This document shows, in pieces, positions 8,828 to 17,504 of a stretch of 64,000 bases of DNA. Made by a program: the position numbers and the translations under genes. The notes beneath the pieces were generated by a model that saw only the letters and a program-made list of their open reading frames with translations, did no database searches and was not told where the DNA came from. Origin of the DNA: Thermohalobaculum sp039033215. GTDB taxonomy: Bacteria > Pseudomonadota > Alphaproteobacteria > Rhodobacterales > Rhodobacteraceae. The DNA lies in the NCBI GenBank assembly GCA_039033215.1, contig JBCCDA010000014.1, positions 1 through 64,000 on the forward strand, read 5' to 3'. Numbering within the stretch: position 1 is the first letter of the stretch; each line of letters opens with the position of its first letter.

Positions 8828-9115
8828 ATGGGCGAGAGGTGCTACAAACCCGAAGAGATTACCTCGAAGCTACGTGAGACCGGGGTGGTCGAGGTACTGC
8901 TCAACCACAATTGGATCAGCATTGATGACCAGGCGGCAAAGATGCCTGTCCAGCAGATCTATCGTGACATCTTTCGGGAAGACGACCTGTTGTCGTCGAT
9001 GAAGATTCACGCCCTACTGAAGGATATCGTGGGTCGGAAACGGCTGGGGTTCAAGGGAACATCAGGGACCGGTCACGAGACCCCGGACGAGACCGCCGCG
9101 ATGATGGGCCTCTGA
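8828..9115 (+). CDS. Small protein with IS3-OrfA-like N-terminus, possible mobile element remnant
   Basis: The 95-residue frame starts at the ATG at 8828, after GAGAGGAACA. The first residues (MGERCYKPEEITSKLRE) closely resemble the start of IS3-family OrfA transposase subunits, which carry a helix-turn-helix there. The rest (IDDQAAKMPVQQIYRDIF... to GHETPDETAAMMGL) does not continue like OrfA, so this may be a decayed or recombined insertion-sequence fragment. A genuine small DNA-binding protein is the alternative. It lies in the low-GC segment after tRNA-Lys. Confidence 0.4.
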   Translation: MGERCYKPEEITSKLRETGVVEVLLNHNWISIDDQAAKMPVQQIYRDIFREDDLLSSMKIHALLKDIVGRKRLGFKGTSGTGHETPDETAAMMGL

Positions 9116-9555
9116 CCGAGTGGATTGGCAGACAAGTGCTGGCCAACTCCAGGCCCACTTTACCCGAATGAGTTGCCCGAACTAGGCCGCGAGACGACCT
9201 GATGAGCGCAACCGCCATTTGCCAGACAGTCTCGGCGGCTGCTGCACGCTGATGTCCGCTAGCGCATCACACCGCAAGTCCCCTTGACGGGACGAGCACG
9301 CAGCCGATTGGGCGATCCGTTGGTGATTTTCTGGTCTCGAAGCGATGAGCGTTGAGAACGCGGCGTTCGTTGCGGATGCAACATCTCTACGCGGGTCCAA
9401 AAAGCGGGCGTTGGCCCACTGCCACACGTGCTTGAGATCCAGCACCCCTCCGGAATAACTGACCGGGCGGACGTTTGCCCTTTTGATCGGCATCAATTTA
9501 TGATTTTAAAGTTTTAACAGAATCCCGCATAAGCTGCATTTTGGGCGATTGAAGA
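9116..9555. other. Gene-poor stretch upstream of the formylglycine-generating enzyme
   Basis: This 440 bp carries no convincing gene. A 104-codon frame on the minus strand (9496-9182) has no recognisable domain and ends in an Arg/Gln/Ser-rich stretch typical of non-coding frames. The last 70 bp (about 9487-9550) are strikingly AT-rich. They contain TTAAAG (9511-9516) and CATAAG (9529-9534), loosely spaced as -35/-10 elements, and probably hold the promoter of the sulfatase operon. Confidence 0.4.
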
Positions 9556-10521
9556 ATGTCGAAATTCGAACCGCTCAACCAAGATATGACTTGGATTGAA
9601 CCCGGACAGTTTCTTATGGGTTCGGATGCGCATTATCCCGATGAAGCTCCAGTACGTAGAGTACGAGTAGACGGCTTCTGGATGGAGACGACAGCCGTTA
9701 CTAATGCGCAGTTCAAAGAATTTGTAGATGAAACCGCCTATACGACCGTCGCAGAGCGGCCTTTGAACCCTGCTGACTTCCCTGGTGCAGACCCTCTTCT
9801 ACTCGCGCCAGGATCGTTGGTGTTTCACATGACGAAAGGTCCGGTTGATCTTCGAAACATTGCGAACTGGTGGTCCTATGTGCCGGGGGCATGCTGGCGG
9901 CATCCCGAAGGTAGCGGCAGTGACATAGACGGCCGCCTCGACCACCCGGTTGTTCAGGTCGCATATGAAGATGCGGAAGCCTATGCGGATTGGGCTGGCA
10001 AGGCCCTGCCGACGGAAGCGGAATGGGAGTTCGCAGCACGGGGAGGACTGGAGGGCGCAGCCTATGTCTGGGGCGACGAACTTACCCCCCGTGGGAAAGT
10101 CATGGCAAAGACCTGGCAGGGCGAGTTCCCATGGCGGAACAAGGCGAAGAAGAAGCTGGCCCGAACGGCCCCGGTCGGCTCCTATCCTCCAAACGGCTAT
10201 GGGCTGTACGACATGGCCGGAAACGTGTGGCAGTGGACAACCGACTGGTATGTCAACGGCCACCCGCAAAAAGATACATCATCATGCTGCACACTCGATA
10301 ACCCGCGCGGGCCATCGGTGGACGCCAGCTACGACCCCCAGATGCCGCAGGTCAAGATTCCGAGAAAGGTCGTCAAAGGCGGCTCTTTCCTCTGCGCGCC
10401 AAGTTACTGCCGACGCTACCGCCCGGCAGCGAGACACGCGCAGATGATTGACAGTGGCATGAGCCACATTGGTTTTCGGTGCATCAGACGAACAGCAAAC
10501 TCAGGAGAGGACGGGAACTGA
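9556..10521 (+). CDS. Formylglycine-generating enzyme family protein (sulfatase maturase)
   Basis: The 321-residue protein has the FGE-sulfatase fold (SUMF1 type): MVWIPGG-like start (TWIEPGQFLMGSD), VTNAQFKEFV, LPTEAEWEFAARGG, YGLYDMAGNVWQW and the C-terminal KGGSFLC...YCRRYRPAAR. Cys280 and Cys285 match the two copper-binding catalytic Cys of aerobic FGEs. It converts the Cys in a sulfatase C-x-(P/A)-x-R motif to formylglycine, and the sulfatase gene begins 1 nt after its stop, so the pair is an enzyme with its activator. Codon use is less GC-rich than in the neighbours. Confidence 0.9.
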   Translation: MSKFEPLNQDMTWIEPGQFLMGSDAHYPDEAPVRRVRVDGFWMETTAVTNAQFKEFVDETAYTTVAERPLNPADFPGADPLLLAPGSLVFHMTKGPVDLRNIANWWSYVPGACWRHPEGSGSDIDGRLDHPVVQVAYEDAEAYADWAGKALPTEAEWEFAARGGLEGAAYVWGDELTPRGKVMAKTWQGEFPWRNKAKKKLARTAPVGSYPPNGYGLYDMAGNVWQWTTDWYVNGHPQKDTSSCCTLDNPRGPSVDASYDPQMPQVKIPRKVVKGGSFLCAPSYCRRYRPAARHAQMIDSGMSHIGFRCIRRTANSGEDGN

Positions 10522-10522
10522 A

Positions 10523-12157
10523 ATGAGTGAAGAAAATGTCGAAAAAAAAGGTATTAGCCGGCGCACGATACTTCTTTCCAGCGCATCAGCCATAGCTGCT
10601 GCCGGTACCGCTGTTGGCATGGCGAAGCAAGTTGCGGCTCAGACCGCCTCAGCCGCCGGCGATCAGCCGAATATTCTGGTGATCTGGGGGGATGATATCG
10701 GCCAGTCCAATATCTCCGCCTACACCATGGGCCTGATGGGGTATCGCACGCCCAACATCGACCGGATCGCAAATGAGGGCATGATTTTCACCGACTATTA
10801 CGGCGAACAGTCCTGCACCGCGGGGCGATCGTCCTTCATCATGGGACAGTCCGTTGTCCGGACCGGTCTGTCGAAAGTTGGTCTGCCGGGTTCAGACCTT
10901 GGCATGCGGGTTGAAGAACCGACGATTGCGGGCCTGCTCAAGGGCCAGGGCTATGCGACGGGTCAGTTCGGCAAGAACCACCTTGGCGACAGAGACGAGA
11001 TGCTGCCGACGAACCACGGGTTCGATGAGTTCCTCGGCAACCTCTACCACCTCAACGCTGAGGAAGAGCCTGAGAACGAAGACTATCCAGGCGATATGAC
11101 GATGCCGAACGGTCGGACGTTCCGGGAGAACTACGGTCCTCGTGGCGTGATCAAATCGACGGCTGGTGGTCCGATCGAAGACACCGGTCCTCTCACCAAA
11201 GAACGGATGGAAACCGTGGATGATGAAACGGTCGCAGCAGCGATCGACTTCATCAAGCGCAAGACGGAACTGGGTGTGCCGTGGTTCTGCTGGTGGAGTG
11301 GCACGCGCATGCACTTCCGGACGCACGTCAAGGAAGAGATGCGCGGCGTCTCCGGACAGGATGAGTACTCCGATGGCATGGTCGAACATGACATGCACAT
11401 CGGTCAGTTCCTGGAACTTCTGGACGAACTGGGAATTGCCGAGAACACCATTGTTCACTACTCGACCGACAACGGGCCGCACATGAACACGTGGCCGGAT
11501 GCGGCGATGACACCGTTCTTTGGTGAGAAGAACACGAACTGGGAAGGCGGCTGGCGTGTGCCCTCAATGGTTCGTTGGCCTGGCAAGATCGAAGCAGGCT
11601 CGGTGTCCAACGAGATCATGCATCACATGGACTGGTTGCCGACATACCTCGCAGCCGCAGGTCGTCCTACGGTGAAAGAGGAACTGCTTGATGGCATCAC
11701 CGTTGCCGAAGTCGGCGAGGGGCGTGACTACCGGGTGCATCTGGATGGCTACAACTTCCTGCCCTACCTGACAGGTGAAGTTGAAGAAGGACCTCGCGAA
11801 GAGATTTTCTACTTCTCTGACGATGGTGACCTGACGGCGTTGCGGTTTAACGATTGGAAGCTGATTTTCCTGGAGCAACGCGCGTACACCACCCTCAAAG
11901 CTTGGTCCGAGCCGTGGACGGAGTTGCGACTGCCGCTGATCTTCAACCTGCGTCGCGATCCCTACGAGCGTAGCTACCGTACGTCGAACACCTATTACGA
12001 CTGGATGATCGATCGCGCCTACATGCTCGTCCCGGCTCAAGCGTATGTCGGCAAGTTCCTCGAGACGTTCCGGGAATATCCACCACGCCAGAAGGCGGCG
12101 AGCTTCAGCCTTGACCAAGTCATGGAGAAACTGTCCCGGCCGGGTGGATCACAATAA
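10523..12157 (+). CDS. Tat-exported arylsulfatase (type I, formylglycine-dependent)
   Basis: The 544-residue precursor starts at the ATG at 10523. It has a twin-arginine signal (ISRRTILLSS, Arg13-Arg14, then a hydrophobic AIAAAG core). The alkaline-phosphatase-like catalytic domain has the metal site IWGDDIG (Asp57, Asp58) and the modification motif CTAGR starting at Cys98. Ala replaces the canonical Pro, a variant FGEs accept. Later motifs are GKNHLGD, STDNGPH and NWEGGWRVPSMVRWPG. It hydrolyses sulfate esters in the periplasm after folding and formylglycine formation in the cytoplasm, which fits Tat export. The substrate is unknown; marine algal sulfated glycans or aryl sulfates are plausible. 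Confidence 0.92.
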   Translation: MSEENVEKKGISRRTILLSSASAIAAAGTAVGMAKQVAAQTASAAGDQPNILVIWGDDIGQSNISAYTMGLMGYRTPNIDRIANEGMIFTDYYGEQSCTAGRSSFIMGQSVVRTGLSKVGLPGSDLGMRVEEPTIAGLLKGQGYATGQFGKNHLGDRDEMLPTNHGFDEFLGNLYHLNAEEEPENEDYPGDMTMPNGRTFRENYGPRGVIKSTAGGPIEDTGPLTKERMETVDDETVAAAIDFIKRKTELGVPWFCWWSGTRMHFRTHVKEEMRGVSGQDEYSDGMVEHDMHIGQFLELLDELGIAENTIVHYSTDNGPHMNTWPDAAMTPFFGEKNTNWEGGWRVPSMVRWPGKIEAGSVSNEIMHHMDWLPTYLAAAGRPTVKEELLDGITVAEVGEGRDYRVHLDGYNFLPYLTGEVEEGPREEIFYFSDDGDLTALRFNDWKLIFLEQRAYTTLKAWSEPWTELRLPLIFNLRRDPYERSYRTSNTYYDWMIDRAYMLVPAQAYVGKFLETFREYPPRQKAASFSLDQVMEKLSRPGGSQ

Positions 12158-12177
12158 AGCCGCAAGTCGAAATAGAA

Positions 12178-12199
12178 GGGCCGCCAAACGTGGCGGCCC
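12178..12199 (+). terminator. Strong hairpin between sulfatase and HAD genes
   Basis: GGGCCGCC (12178-12185) and GGCGGCCC (12192-12199) form a perfect 8-bp stem with loop AAACGT. It lies 20 bp after the sulfatase stop and 27 bp before the HAD gene. There is no T-tract, so it is an intrinsic-like pause or mRNA-stabilising structure rather than a clear terminator. Confidence 0.45.
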
Positions 12200-12225
12200 G
12201 AATCTGATACGTAGAAAGAACTGAT

Positions 12226-13194
12226 ATGATCACCCGTATTGTCATCGCAGTTGTCATGGTTTTTGGTGCTTCAGCCGCGTGGGCAGATCCTCTTCCTTCG
12301 TGGAACGAAACGGACGCGAAGAAGAGAATTATTGAGTTTGTCACCAGCGTCACCGACGCAGGTGCCGATACCTATGTCACACCTGCTGACCGCGTGGCGG
12401 TTTTTGACAATGACGGCACCCTTTGGGGTGAGCAGCCGTTCTACTTCCAAGCGCTCTATGCCTTTGATCGCATTGCGCGGATGGGGGCTGAAGACCCGTC
12501 CATTCTCACGAGCGACGTCCTGCGGGCCGCAGCAGCCGGAGACATGAAAGGCGCGCTGGCGGAGGGGGAAGAGGGGCTCTTGGAAATTGTGAGCGTCTCC
12601 CATTCGGGGCTCAGTGTGGATGCGTTCCAAGAGGATGTGCGCGACTGGCTTGAGCGTTCGCGGCACCCAAGCACCGATATGCGCTATGACGAGATGGTGT
12701 ACCAGCCGATGCTGGAGCTGCTCAGCTATCTACGGGATCAGGGTTTCAAGACGTTCATCGTCTCTGGTGGCGGGGTGCATTTCATGCGCGCCTTTGCTGA
12801 AGAGGCCTACAATATTCCCCCGGAACAAGTGATCGGGTCGCAGCTGGAAACCAGTTACCAGGTGGTTGATGGCGTGCCCACGGTTGTCAAGGAACCCGGC
12901 ATCGCCTTTGTCGACGACAAGGGGGGCAAACCCGTGGGTATTGACGCAAAGATCGGGAAGCGCCCGATTTTCGTGGGTGGCAACTCGGATGGCGACTTCG
13001 AGATGCTCGAGTGGTCGACGGCGGGCGACGGTCCCCGCTTTGGTCTGATTGTCCATCATACCGACGCGGACCGCGAGTTCGCATATGACCGGGACAGCCA
13101 TGTTGGCAAACTGATGCGGGGTCTGGACGAAGGCCCGGACCGGGGATGGCTGATCGTGGACATGAAAGAAGACTGGTCCCAAGTCTGGCCGTAG
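12226..13194 (+). CDS. Periplasmic HAD-family phosphatase
   Basis: The 322-residue precursor has a signal peptide (MITRIVIAVVMVFGASAAWA, cleavage near residue 20). HAD motif I is FDNDGTLW (nucleophile Asp61, general acid Asp63), motif II is IVSGGG, and motif IV is GGNSDGDFEM. The large insert between motifs I and II is a helical cap. It most likely hydrolyses a phosphomonoester in the periplasm. Its position after the sulfatase suggests a shared catabolic or scavenging locus. The substrate is not determinable. Confidence 0.85.
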   Translation: MITRIVIAVVMVFGASAAWADPLPSWNETDAKKRIIEFVTSVTDAGADTYVTPADRVAVFDNDGTLWGEQPFYFQALYAFDRIARMGAEDPSILTSDVLRAAAAGDMKGALAEGEEGLLEIVSVSHSGLSVDAFQEDVRDWLERSRHPSTDMRYDEMVYQPMLELLSYLRDQGFKTFIVSGGGVHFMRAFAEEAYNIPPEQVIGSQLETSYQVVDGVPTVVKEPGIAFVDDKGGKPVGIDAKIGKRPIFVGGNSDGDFEMLEWSTAGDGPRFGLIVHHTDADREFAYDRDSHVGKLMRGLDEGPDRGWLIVDMKEDWSQVWP

Positions 13195-13441
13195 ACCCGG
13201 CTGTCGGCAGCGGGGCAGAGCATCCCAACCTCGCACCAAATCGGTGAGCTTGGAGCTTGCATCGCTCCGCCGGTTGTCGGGAGAATGGTCACAGGGAGGA
13301 AAGCGGCGTGTCAGGCAATGTCATCCAAGTGACACTCTTGGTGTTGTGAGGTGCCTAGACGACGTGCACTCTCAGTTCATTGGTGTCAGATCTCAGTTAG
13401 CACCCGGTGGAGGCGCTCTGGTGGTCTGCCGAGTATCCCCG

Positions 13442-14080
13442 TTACGCCGCTTTGGCAGCGTATCGCCAAGACATGAGGTCTTTCAGCCGGGTGATCCTTT
13501 GGTCGGCGATGCAGTCGAGAACCCAGGTTAGCCAAGCGTGCGGATCGACGCGGTTCAACTTGGCGGTTGCGATCAGGGTTCAGGCGATTGAGGCGGCCTT
13601 TCCGCAGAATTGTTATCGATCTCAAGGAAGCCATACTCGAGACATGGCGAAGTTTCTTGATGCGCGTCAGGGCGTAACGGATCGCTTTGGCGAGTTCTGA
13701 CTTACCTGGAATCCGCGACAACTGCGCCGCCAACCAAATCTACAGATCACTGAAGCCGGAATAGCCGTCGGCGTGCATCCAACCCCGGAAGGACGCCAGA
13801 TGGGCTGTGGGATCAGAGGGCAGCGGTTTTGGCGCTTCCGACATGCCCTGGTTTGTACTCGGCCAGCAGGTCAACGTGAGCCCTATGGCGCTGGATTTGT
13901 TGATAAATTACCGGTGGTCAGCGCCTTCCAGGTGCGTCTGGGCATACGCCAATCGATGTCTTCGAGAAGCATCGAGAACTGCGTTGGTGTGACGGACACC
14001 TTGCCATCTGTGGGCGGCGGCAAAACGAAGCGGCCCTTCTCCAGACACTTGCTGTAACGACAAACCCCTTACTATCGAAC
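13442..14080 (-). mobile_element. Decayed IS66-family insertion sequence (TnpB and TnpC fragments)
   Basis: Minus-strand fragments in different frames match IS66 transposition proteins in order. First is the TnpB tail with KCLEKGRFVLPPP and MLLEDIDWRMPRRTW (about 14060-13900). Next come TnpC pieces: HLASFRGWMHADGYSGF (about 13806-13745), then SRIPGKSELAKAIRYALTRIKKL (about 13730-13650), then GFLEIDNNSAER (about 13640-13600). Last is the C-terminus IATAKLNRVDPHAWL...SWRYAAKAA ending at TAA 13444-13442. Frameshifts and deletions show it is dead. TnpB and TnpC have collapsed against each other. Terminal inverted repeats were not identified. The 13195-13441 stretch next to it holds no gene I can support. 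Confidence 0.75.
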
Positions 14081-14167
14081 TGTCGCAACTGTCGCTCGGA
14101 ACCATTGGCGTAACCTTGGCGACATCTCTAGGTATTTTCGGCCAGATGAATGCGCGCGCGGGTGCTG

Positions 14168-14611
14168 TCAGCGGGCGACCACCCCGAGTGTATCGAGCGC
14201 AATGGCGAGCGCGGGCGGAAGCGTCATATCCCCCGCTCGACCGGCGCGGACATCGGGTGGCGCATCCTCGACTGTCAGGTAGCGCCAGCCCTGGAAGGGA
14301 CGTTTGGCGCGCGCCTCAACCTGGATGATCTCGGGTGACAGGACGAGGTCGCAACGCCGGATCCCGTCCTCGCGGATGACCTCTTGCAGGTCCTCAATCC
14401 GCTGACGCGCAAGGACCGCACCGCGGATGACCCAGTAGAGCGAGCCACCATCGAGTATTTCTTCCGCGCGCTTGGGCCACATACGGGTGGTGTGGCGCGG
14501 GCGCGGGTCCTGGCCGAGGCGGCGGCGATCGGCGGCGCGCTCTGCCTGCCACTGAGCAAGATCATCCAGCGACTCGGCGCCAACGCTCAGCTTGATCATG
14601 TTGAGCGCCAT
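14168..14611 (-). CDS. DUF1489 family protein
   Basis: The 147-residue protein begins MALNMIKLSVGAESLDDL and contains HTTRMWPKR, GSLYWVIRG and RCDLVLSPE...RPFQGWRYL, which I recognise as the DUF1489 pattern of alphaproteobacteria (function unknown, soluble). Its ATG (14611-14609) overlaps the dapB stop by one base (TGATG), so it is translated from the dapB message. The longer frame starting at 14671 is only read-through of dapB DNA in another frame. Confidence 0.85.
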   Translation of the reverse strand: MALNMIKLSVGAESLDDLAQWQAERAADRRRLGQDPRPRHTTRMWPKRAEEILDGGSLYWVIRGAVLARQRIEDLQEVIREDGIRRCDLVLSPEIIQVEARAKRPFQGWRYLTVEDAPPDVRAGRAGDMTLPPALAIALDTLGVVAR

Positions 14612-15423
14612 CAGCCCAGCCCCAGCACATCGGTCATGGCGTACTCTCCCGGATTCTGATCCTGCGCCCATAGTGCCGCGCGCACTGCGCCACGCGCAAA
14701 GAGCATCCGGTCAGTTGCGATATGCTTGAGCGTCACACGCTCGCCCGCCCCGGCGAAGATTACCTCGTGCTCGCCAACGACATCGCCTCCGCGCAGGGCC
14801 GAAAAGCCGATATCGCCCTGGCGCCGCGTACCGGTCTGGCCGTCGCGGCCCCTGTCGGCATGATGGGCGAGCTCGATCCCCCGGCCTTCTGCAGCGGCCT
14901 CGCCGAACATCAGCGCGGTGCCGGAGGGGGCATCTACCTTGCGGTTATGGTGCATCTCGACGATCTCGACATCAAAGTCCTCGCCGAGGGCAGCGGCGAC
15001 CTGGCGGATCAGCACCGTGAGCAGATTGACACCCAGCGACATGTTGCCCGCCCGCACGATCGTGGCATGGCGCGCTGCGGCGGCGAGCTTGTCGAGATGC
15101 GCGGGTTCAAACCCCGTTGTACCGATCACATGGATCAGCCGCGCCTGAGCCGCCAACGCCGCATGGGCGACCGTGGCGTCCGGCGAGGTGAAGTCGAGCA
15201 CGGCGCGGGCGGTGACGAAGACCTCGAGCGGGTCGTCTGAGACAGTGATACCGCGCGCAGATCCGCCCATGGCCACCCCGATGTCCTGGCCTATCCACGC
15301 ATGGCCCTGGCGTTCAGTGACGCCGGAGAGGGTGCAGCCCTCTGCCTCATCCACGGCCTGGATCAGCATCTGCCCCATGGCGCCGGAGCAGCCAGTAACG
15401 GCAACGGGTATGGGTTCGCTCAT
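14611..15423 (-). CDS. dapB: 4-hydroxy-tetrahydrodipicolinate reductase
   Basis: The 270-residue enzyme of lysine and diaminopimelate synthesis reduces HTPA to tetrahydrodipicolinate with NAD(P)H. The Rossmann motif VTGCSGAMGQ is at residues 9-18. The substrate-binding and catalytic signature EMHHNRKVDAPSGTA is present, and the C-terminus RVTLKHIATDRMLFARGAVRAALW is typical of the family. The ATG at 15423 (MSEPIPV) is chosen; the upstream extension to 15564 has no family counterpart. It is co-transcribed with the DUF1489 gene and divergent from fabD. Confidence 0.95.
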   Translation of the reverse strand: MSEPIPVAVTGCSGAMGQMLIQAVDEAEGCTLSGVTERQGHAWIGQDIGVAMGGSARGITVSDDPLEVFVTARAVLDFTSPDATVAHAALAAQARLIHVIGTTGFEPAHLDKLAAAARHATIVRAGNMSLGVNLLTVLIRQVAAALGEDFDVEIVEMHHNRKVDAPSGTALMFGEAAAEGRGIELAHHADRGRDGQTGTRRQGDIGFSALRGGDVVGEHEVIFAGAGERVTLKHIATDRMLFARGAVRAALWAQDQNPGEYAMTDVLGLG

Positions 15424-15564
15424 TGTGTCTCCCCGAATCTCACCCCCAAGATATAGGGCTTGAGCGTGGGGGCAAGCTGTACGGTGCGTGGGTCCGCGCA
15501 CCCCACGCCAGTTGACAACGCGGTCCCCCATGGCGAAAGCGAGCAAAAAGGCGGGAGGAACCAA

Positions 15565-16506
15565 ATGCGCGCATTCACCTTTCCGGGCCAGGGCTCGCAG
15601 ACGATAGGCATGGGTAAGGACCTGGCTGACGCCTATCCGGCGGCCAGGGCGGTTTTCGACGAGGTCGACTCTGCCCTGGGCGAAGCGCTATCGGCGCTGA
15701 TCTGGGAAGGTGAGCAGGAGACGCTGACCCTCACCGCCAATGCGCAACCGGCCCTGATGGCGACTTCACTTGCAGCCATGCGGGCGTTGGAGGCCGAGGG
15801 CGTTACCGTCGAGGCGGCATCCTTTGTGGCGGGGCACTCGCTGGGCGAATACTCGGCGCTGGCCGCGGCAGGCGCGTTCTCCGTGGCTGATGCCGCCAGG
15901 TTGCTGCGCTTGCGCGGCACGGCCATGCAGGAGGCGACTCCGGTTGGGGTTGGCGCCATGGCCGCCGTGCTGGGCCTGGACTTCGAGGCCGTGACGGCCC
16001 TGGCCGAGGAGGCCGCACAGGGTGAGGTCTGCCAGGCGGCCAATGACAACGACCCGGGCCAGGTCGTGGTCTCCGGCGACAAGGCGGCGGTCGAACGTGC
16101 TGTCGAGATGGCCAAGGAGAAGGGTGCCAAACGGGCAATCCTGCTGCCGGTCTCGGCACCTTTTCACTCGGCGCTCATGGCCCCTGCGGCGGAGCGGATG
16201 GCCGAGGCGCTGGCGGATACCGACATACAGGCGCCCAAGGTGCCGTTGGTGGCCAATGTCCGCGCGGCGGCGGTCACAGACCCGGCCGAGATCCAGACCT
16301 TGTTGGTCGAACAGGTGACAGGGGCGGTGCGCTGGCGCGAGTCCGTGCTCTACATGGCATCGCAGGGGGTCACGGAACTGGTCGAGATCGGAGCAGGCAA
16401 GGCGCTGAGCGGTATGGCGCGGCGGATCGAGCGCAGCCTCTCGGTGGCCCAGGTCGGCACCGCGGACGACGTCAGAAAACTGGCCGAGGCGATGGCCGGG
16501 GCCTGA
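15565..16506 (+). CDS. fabD: Malonyl-CoA:ACP transacylase
   Basis: The 313-residue enzyme transfers malonyl from CoA to acyl carrier protein. It starts FTFPGQGSQ and has the nucleophile motif GHSLGEY (Ser92) and the catalytic His in SAPFHSALM (about residue 198). QAANDNDPGQVVVSG and the GAGKALSGM segment near the end are also typical. The ATG at 15565 has GGGAGGAA upstream. In relatives fabG usually follows directly; here 2.7 kb with three other genes intervenes. Confidence 0.95.
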   Translation: MRAFTFPGQGSQTIGMGKDLADAYPAARAVFDEVDSALGEALSALIWEGEQETLTLTANAQPALMATSLAAMRALEAEGVTVEAASFVAGHSLGEYSALAAAGAFSVADAARLLRLRGTAMQEATPVGVGAMAAVLGLDFEAVTALAEEAAQGEVCQAANDNDPGQVVVSGDKAAVERAVEMAKEKGAKRAILLPVSAPFHSALMAPAAERMAEALADTDIQAPKVPLVANVRAAAVTDPAEIQTLLVEQVTGAVRWRESVLYMASQGVTELVEIGAGKALSGMARRIERSLSVAQVGTADDVRKLAEAMAGA

Positions 16507-16539
16507 TCCCTCCAAACACTCCAAACAGCGACCCTCCAG

Positions 16540-16568
16540 AAAAAACCGGCCCCAGAGCATGGGGCCGG
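16540..16568 (-). terminator. Intrinsic terminator of the minus-strand gene ending at 16663
   Basis: Read on the minus strand, an 8-bp perfect stem CCGGCCCC/GGGGCCGG (16568-16546, loop of 7) is followed by six T (16545-16540). It lies 95 bp after the stop of the DUF gene at 16663 and probably also separates it from fabD. Confidence 0.75.
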
Positions 16569-16662
16569 AGTTCACCGCCGGGTACGAAGCGGTGGGAAAA
16601 ACCCCGGGGGAGAGGGAGACCTGGGGATCCGCAGGGTGGGGCCTCACGGCGCCCTGGCAACC

Positions 16663-17340
16663 CTAGCCGAACGGCGACTTGGGTAGTTTTGACCGGATGA
16701 AGGCCAGCATCTGCTTGGCGTTCTTGCGCTTGCCGCGGCGCGGTTGGTGACCATCAGCCAAGCGTTGCGACAAGCGCCGTTCGTCTGCCGCGTTGGCCGT
16801 GGCTGCGGCCACGGCCAGCTCCATCACCTCATCCAGCCGGTCCTGAATATCCAGATCCGCCGAGATCCGCTTCGCGTCGATGCTGCCTCGCATATAGGAC
16901 ACATATTCCGGAGAATGCGGGAACTCATCCTCGGCCAGATCGGCAAAGCGTTGGAGCAGGCTGACGCGGAAGGAGTTATAGTTGCTCTTCCATTTCGGAT
17001 GGGTGTTCGTTTTCTCGTACAGCTTTTTTGTGAGCCCCTCTTGCGAGGCCAGCACGGCGGGGGTCTTCAGTTTTGCAAGCTTCGCGTTCAGATCGTTCCT
17101 CAGATCGTCGAAGATGCCATTATAGATGTCGAGCATTCTCTGCATGGTGCCATTTGAGAACGCGTTTTCGGCGGCAGTGCCCGGTTCGAGAACGATCGCG
17201 CAGGCGGTCCGCTCGTCCCTTTGCGTCTTGATGGTGTCGTACAGCCGGAGCAGCTTCTGGCGGTTCAGGAACTTTGCGAACGCCTTGTAGAGGCTGCCGT
17301 CGGCATCGATCTTGTCTAGGGTCGCGATGCTGCCTGGCAT
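16663..17340 (-). CDS. Orphan family protein A (paralogue of the gene at 18437-19111)
   Basis: The 225-residue, mostly helical, basic protein has no signal peptide or membrane segment. The start ATG at 17340 is preceded by GGAGACACCTC; upstream codons to 17493 look non-coding. Shared motifs with its paralogue 1.1 kb away are LY-AF/L-K...KLL-RL near residue 20-35, EN-FSNGT, EFPHSPEY, and RLSQRL-D-HQPRRGK before a Lys-rich C-terminus. I do not recognise the family. The basic tail could bind nucleic acid or membranes, which is speculation. It is divergent from the PhyH gene at 17505, with about 165 bp between their starts. Confidence 0.7.
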   Translation of the reverse strand: MPGSIATLDKIDADGSLYKAFAKFLNRQKLLRLYDTIKTQRDERTACAIVLEPGTAAENAFSNGTMQRMLDIYNGIFDDLRNDLNAKLAKLKTPAVLASQEGLTKKLYEKTNTHPKWKSNYNSFRVSLLQRFADLAEDEFPHSPEYVSYMRGSIDAKRISADLDIQDRLDEVMELAVAAATANAADERRLSQRLADGHQPRRGKRKNAKQMLAFIRSKLPKSPFG

Positions 17341-17504
17341 GAGGTGTCTCCTTGTCTGGTTGGCGCTTTGGCGCTGTGATCTGCCGGGTAAGTGCATCGG
17401 GGAGCGCAAAAGGTTCATCTTGATCTGAAGTTGCACCGCGCTGCGCTTGCGCCGCCGCGAGGCTGCGGGCAAGATTTGGTCCAACAAAAACACGGGAGGT
17501 TGCC

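Noticed and set aside
9182..9496. 104-codon minus-strand frame in the gap before the FGE gene
   Set aside because: It has no domain and no ribosome binding site, and a composition typical of non-coding frames. I could not tie it to a transposase.
13407..13700. Plus-strand 97-codon frame in the IS66 region
   Set aside because: The opposite strand carries recognisable TnpC fragments across the same bases.
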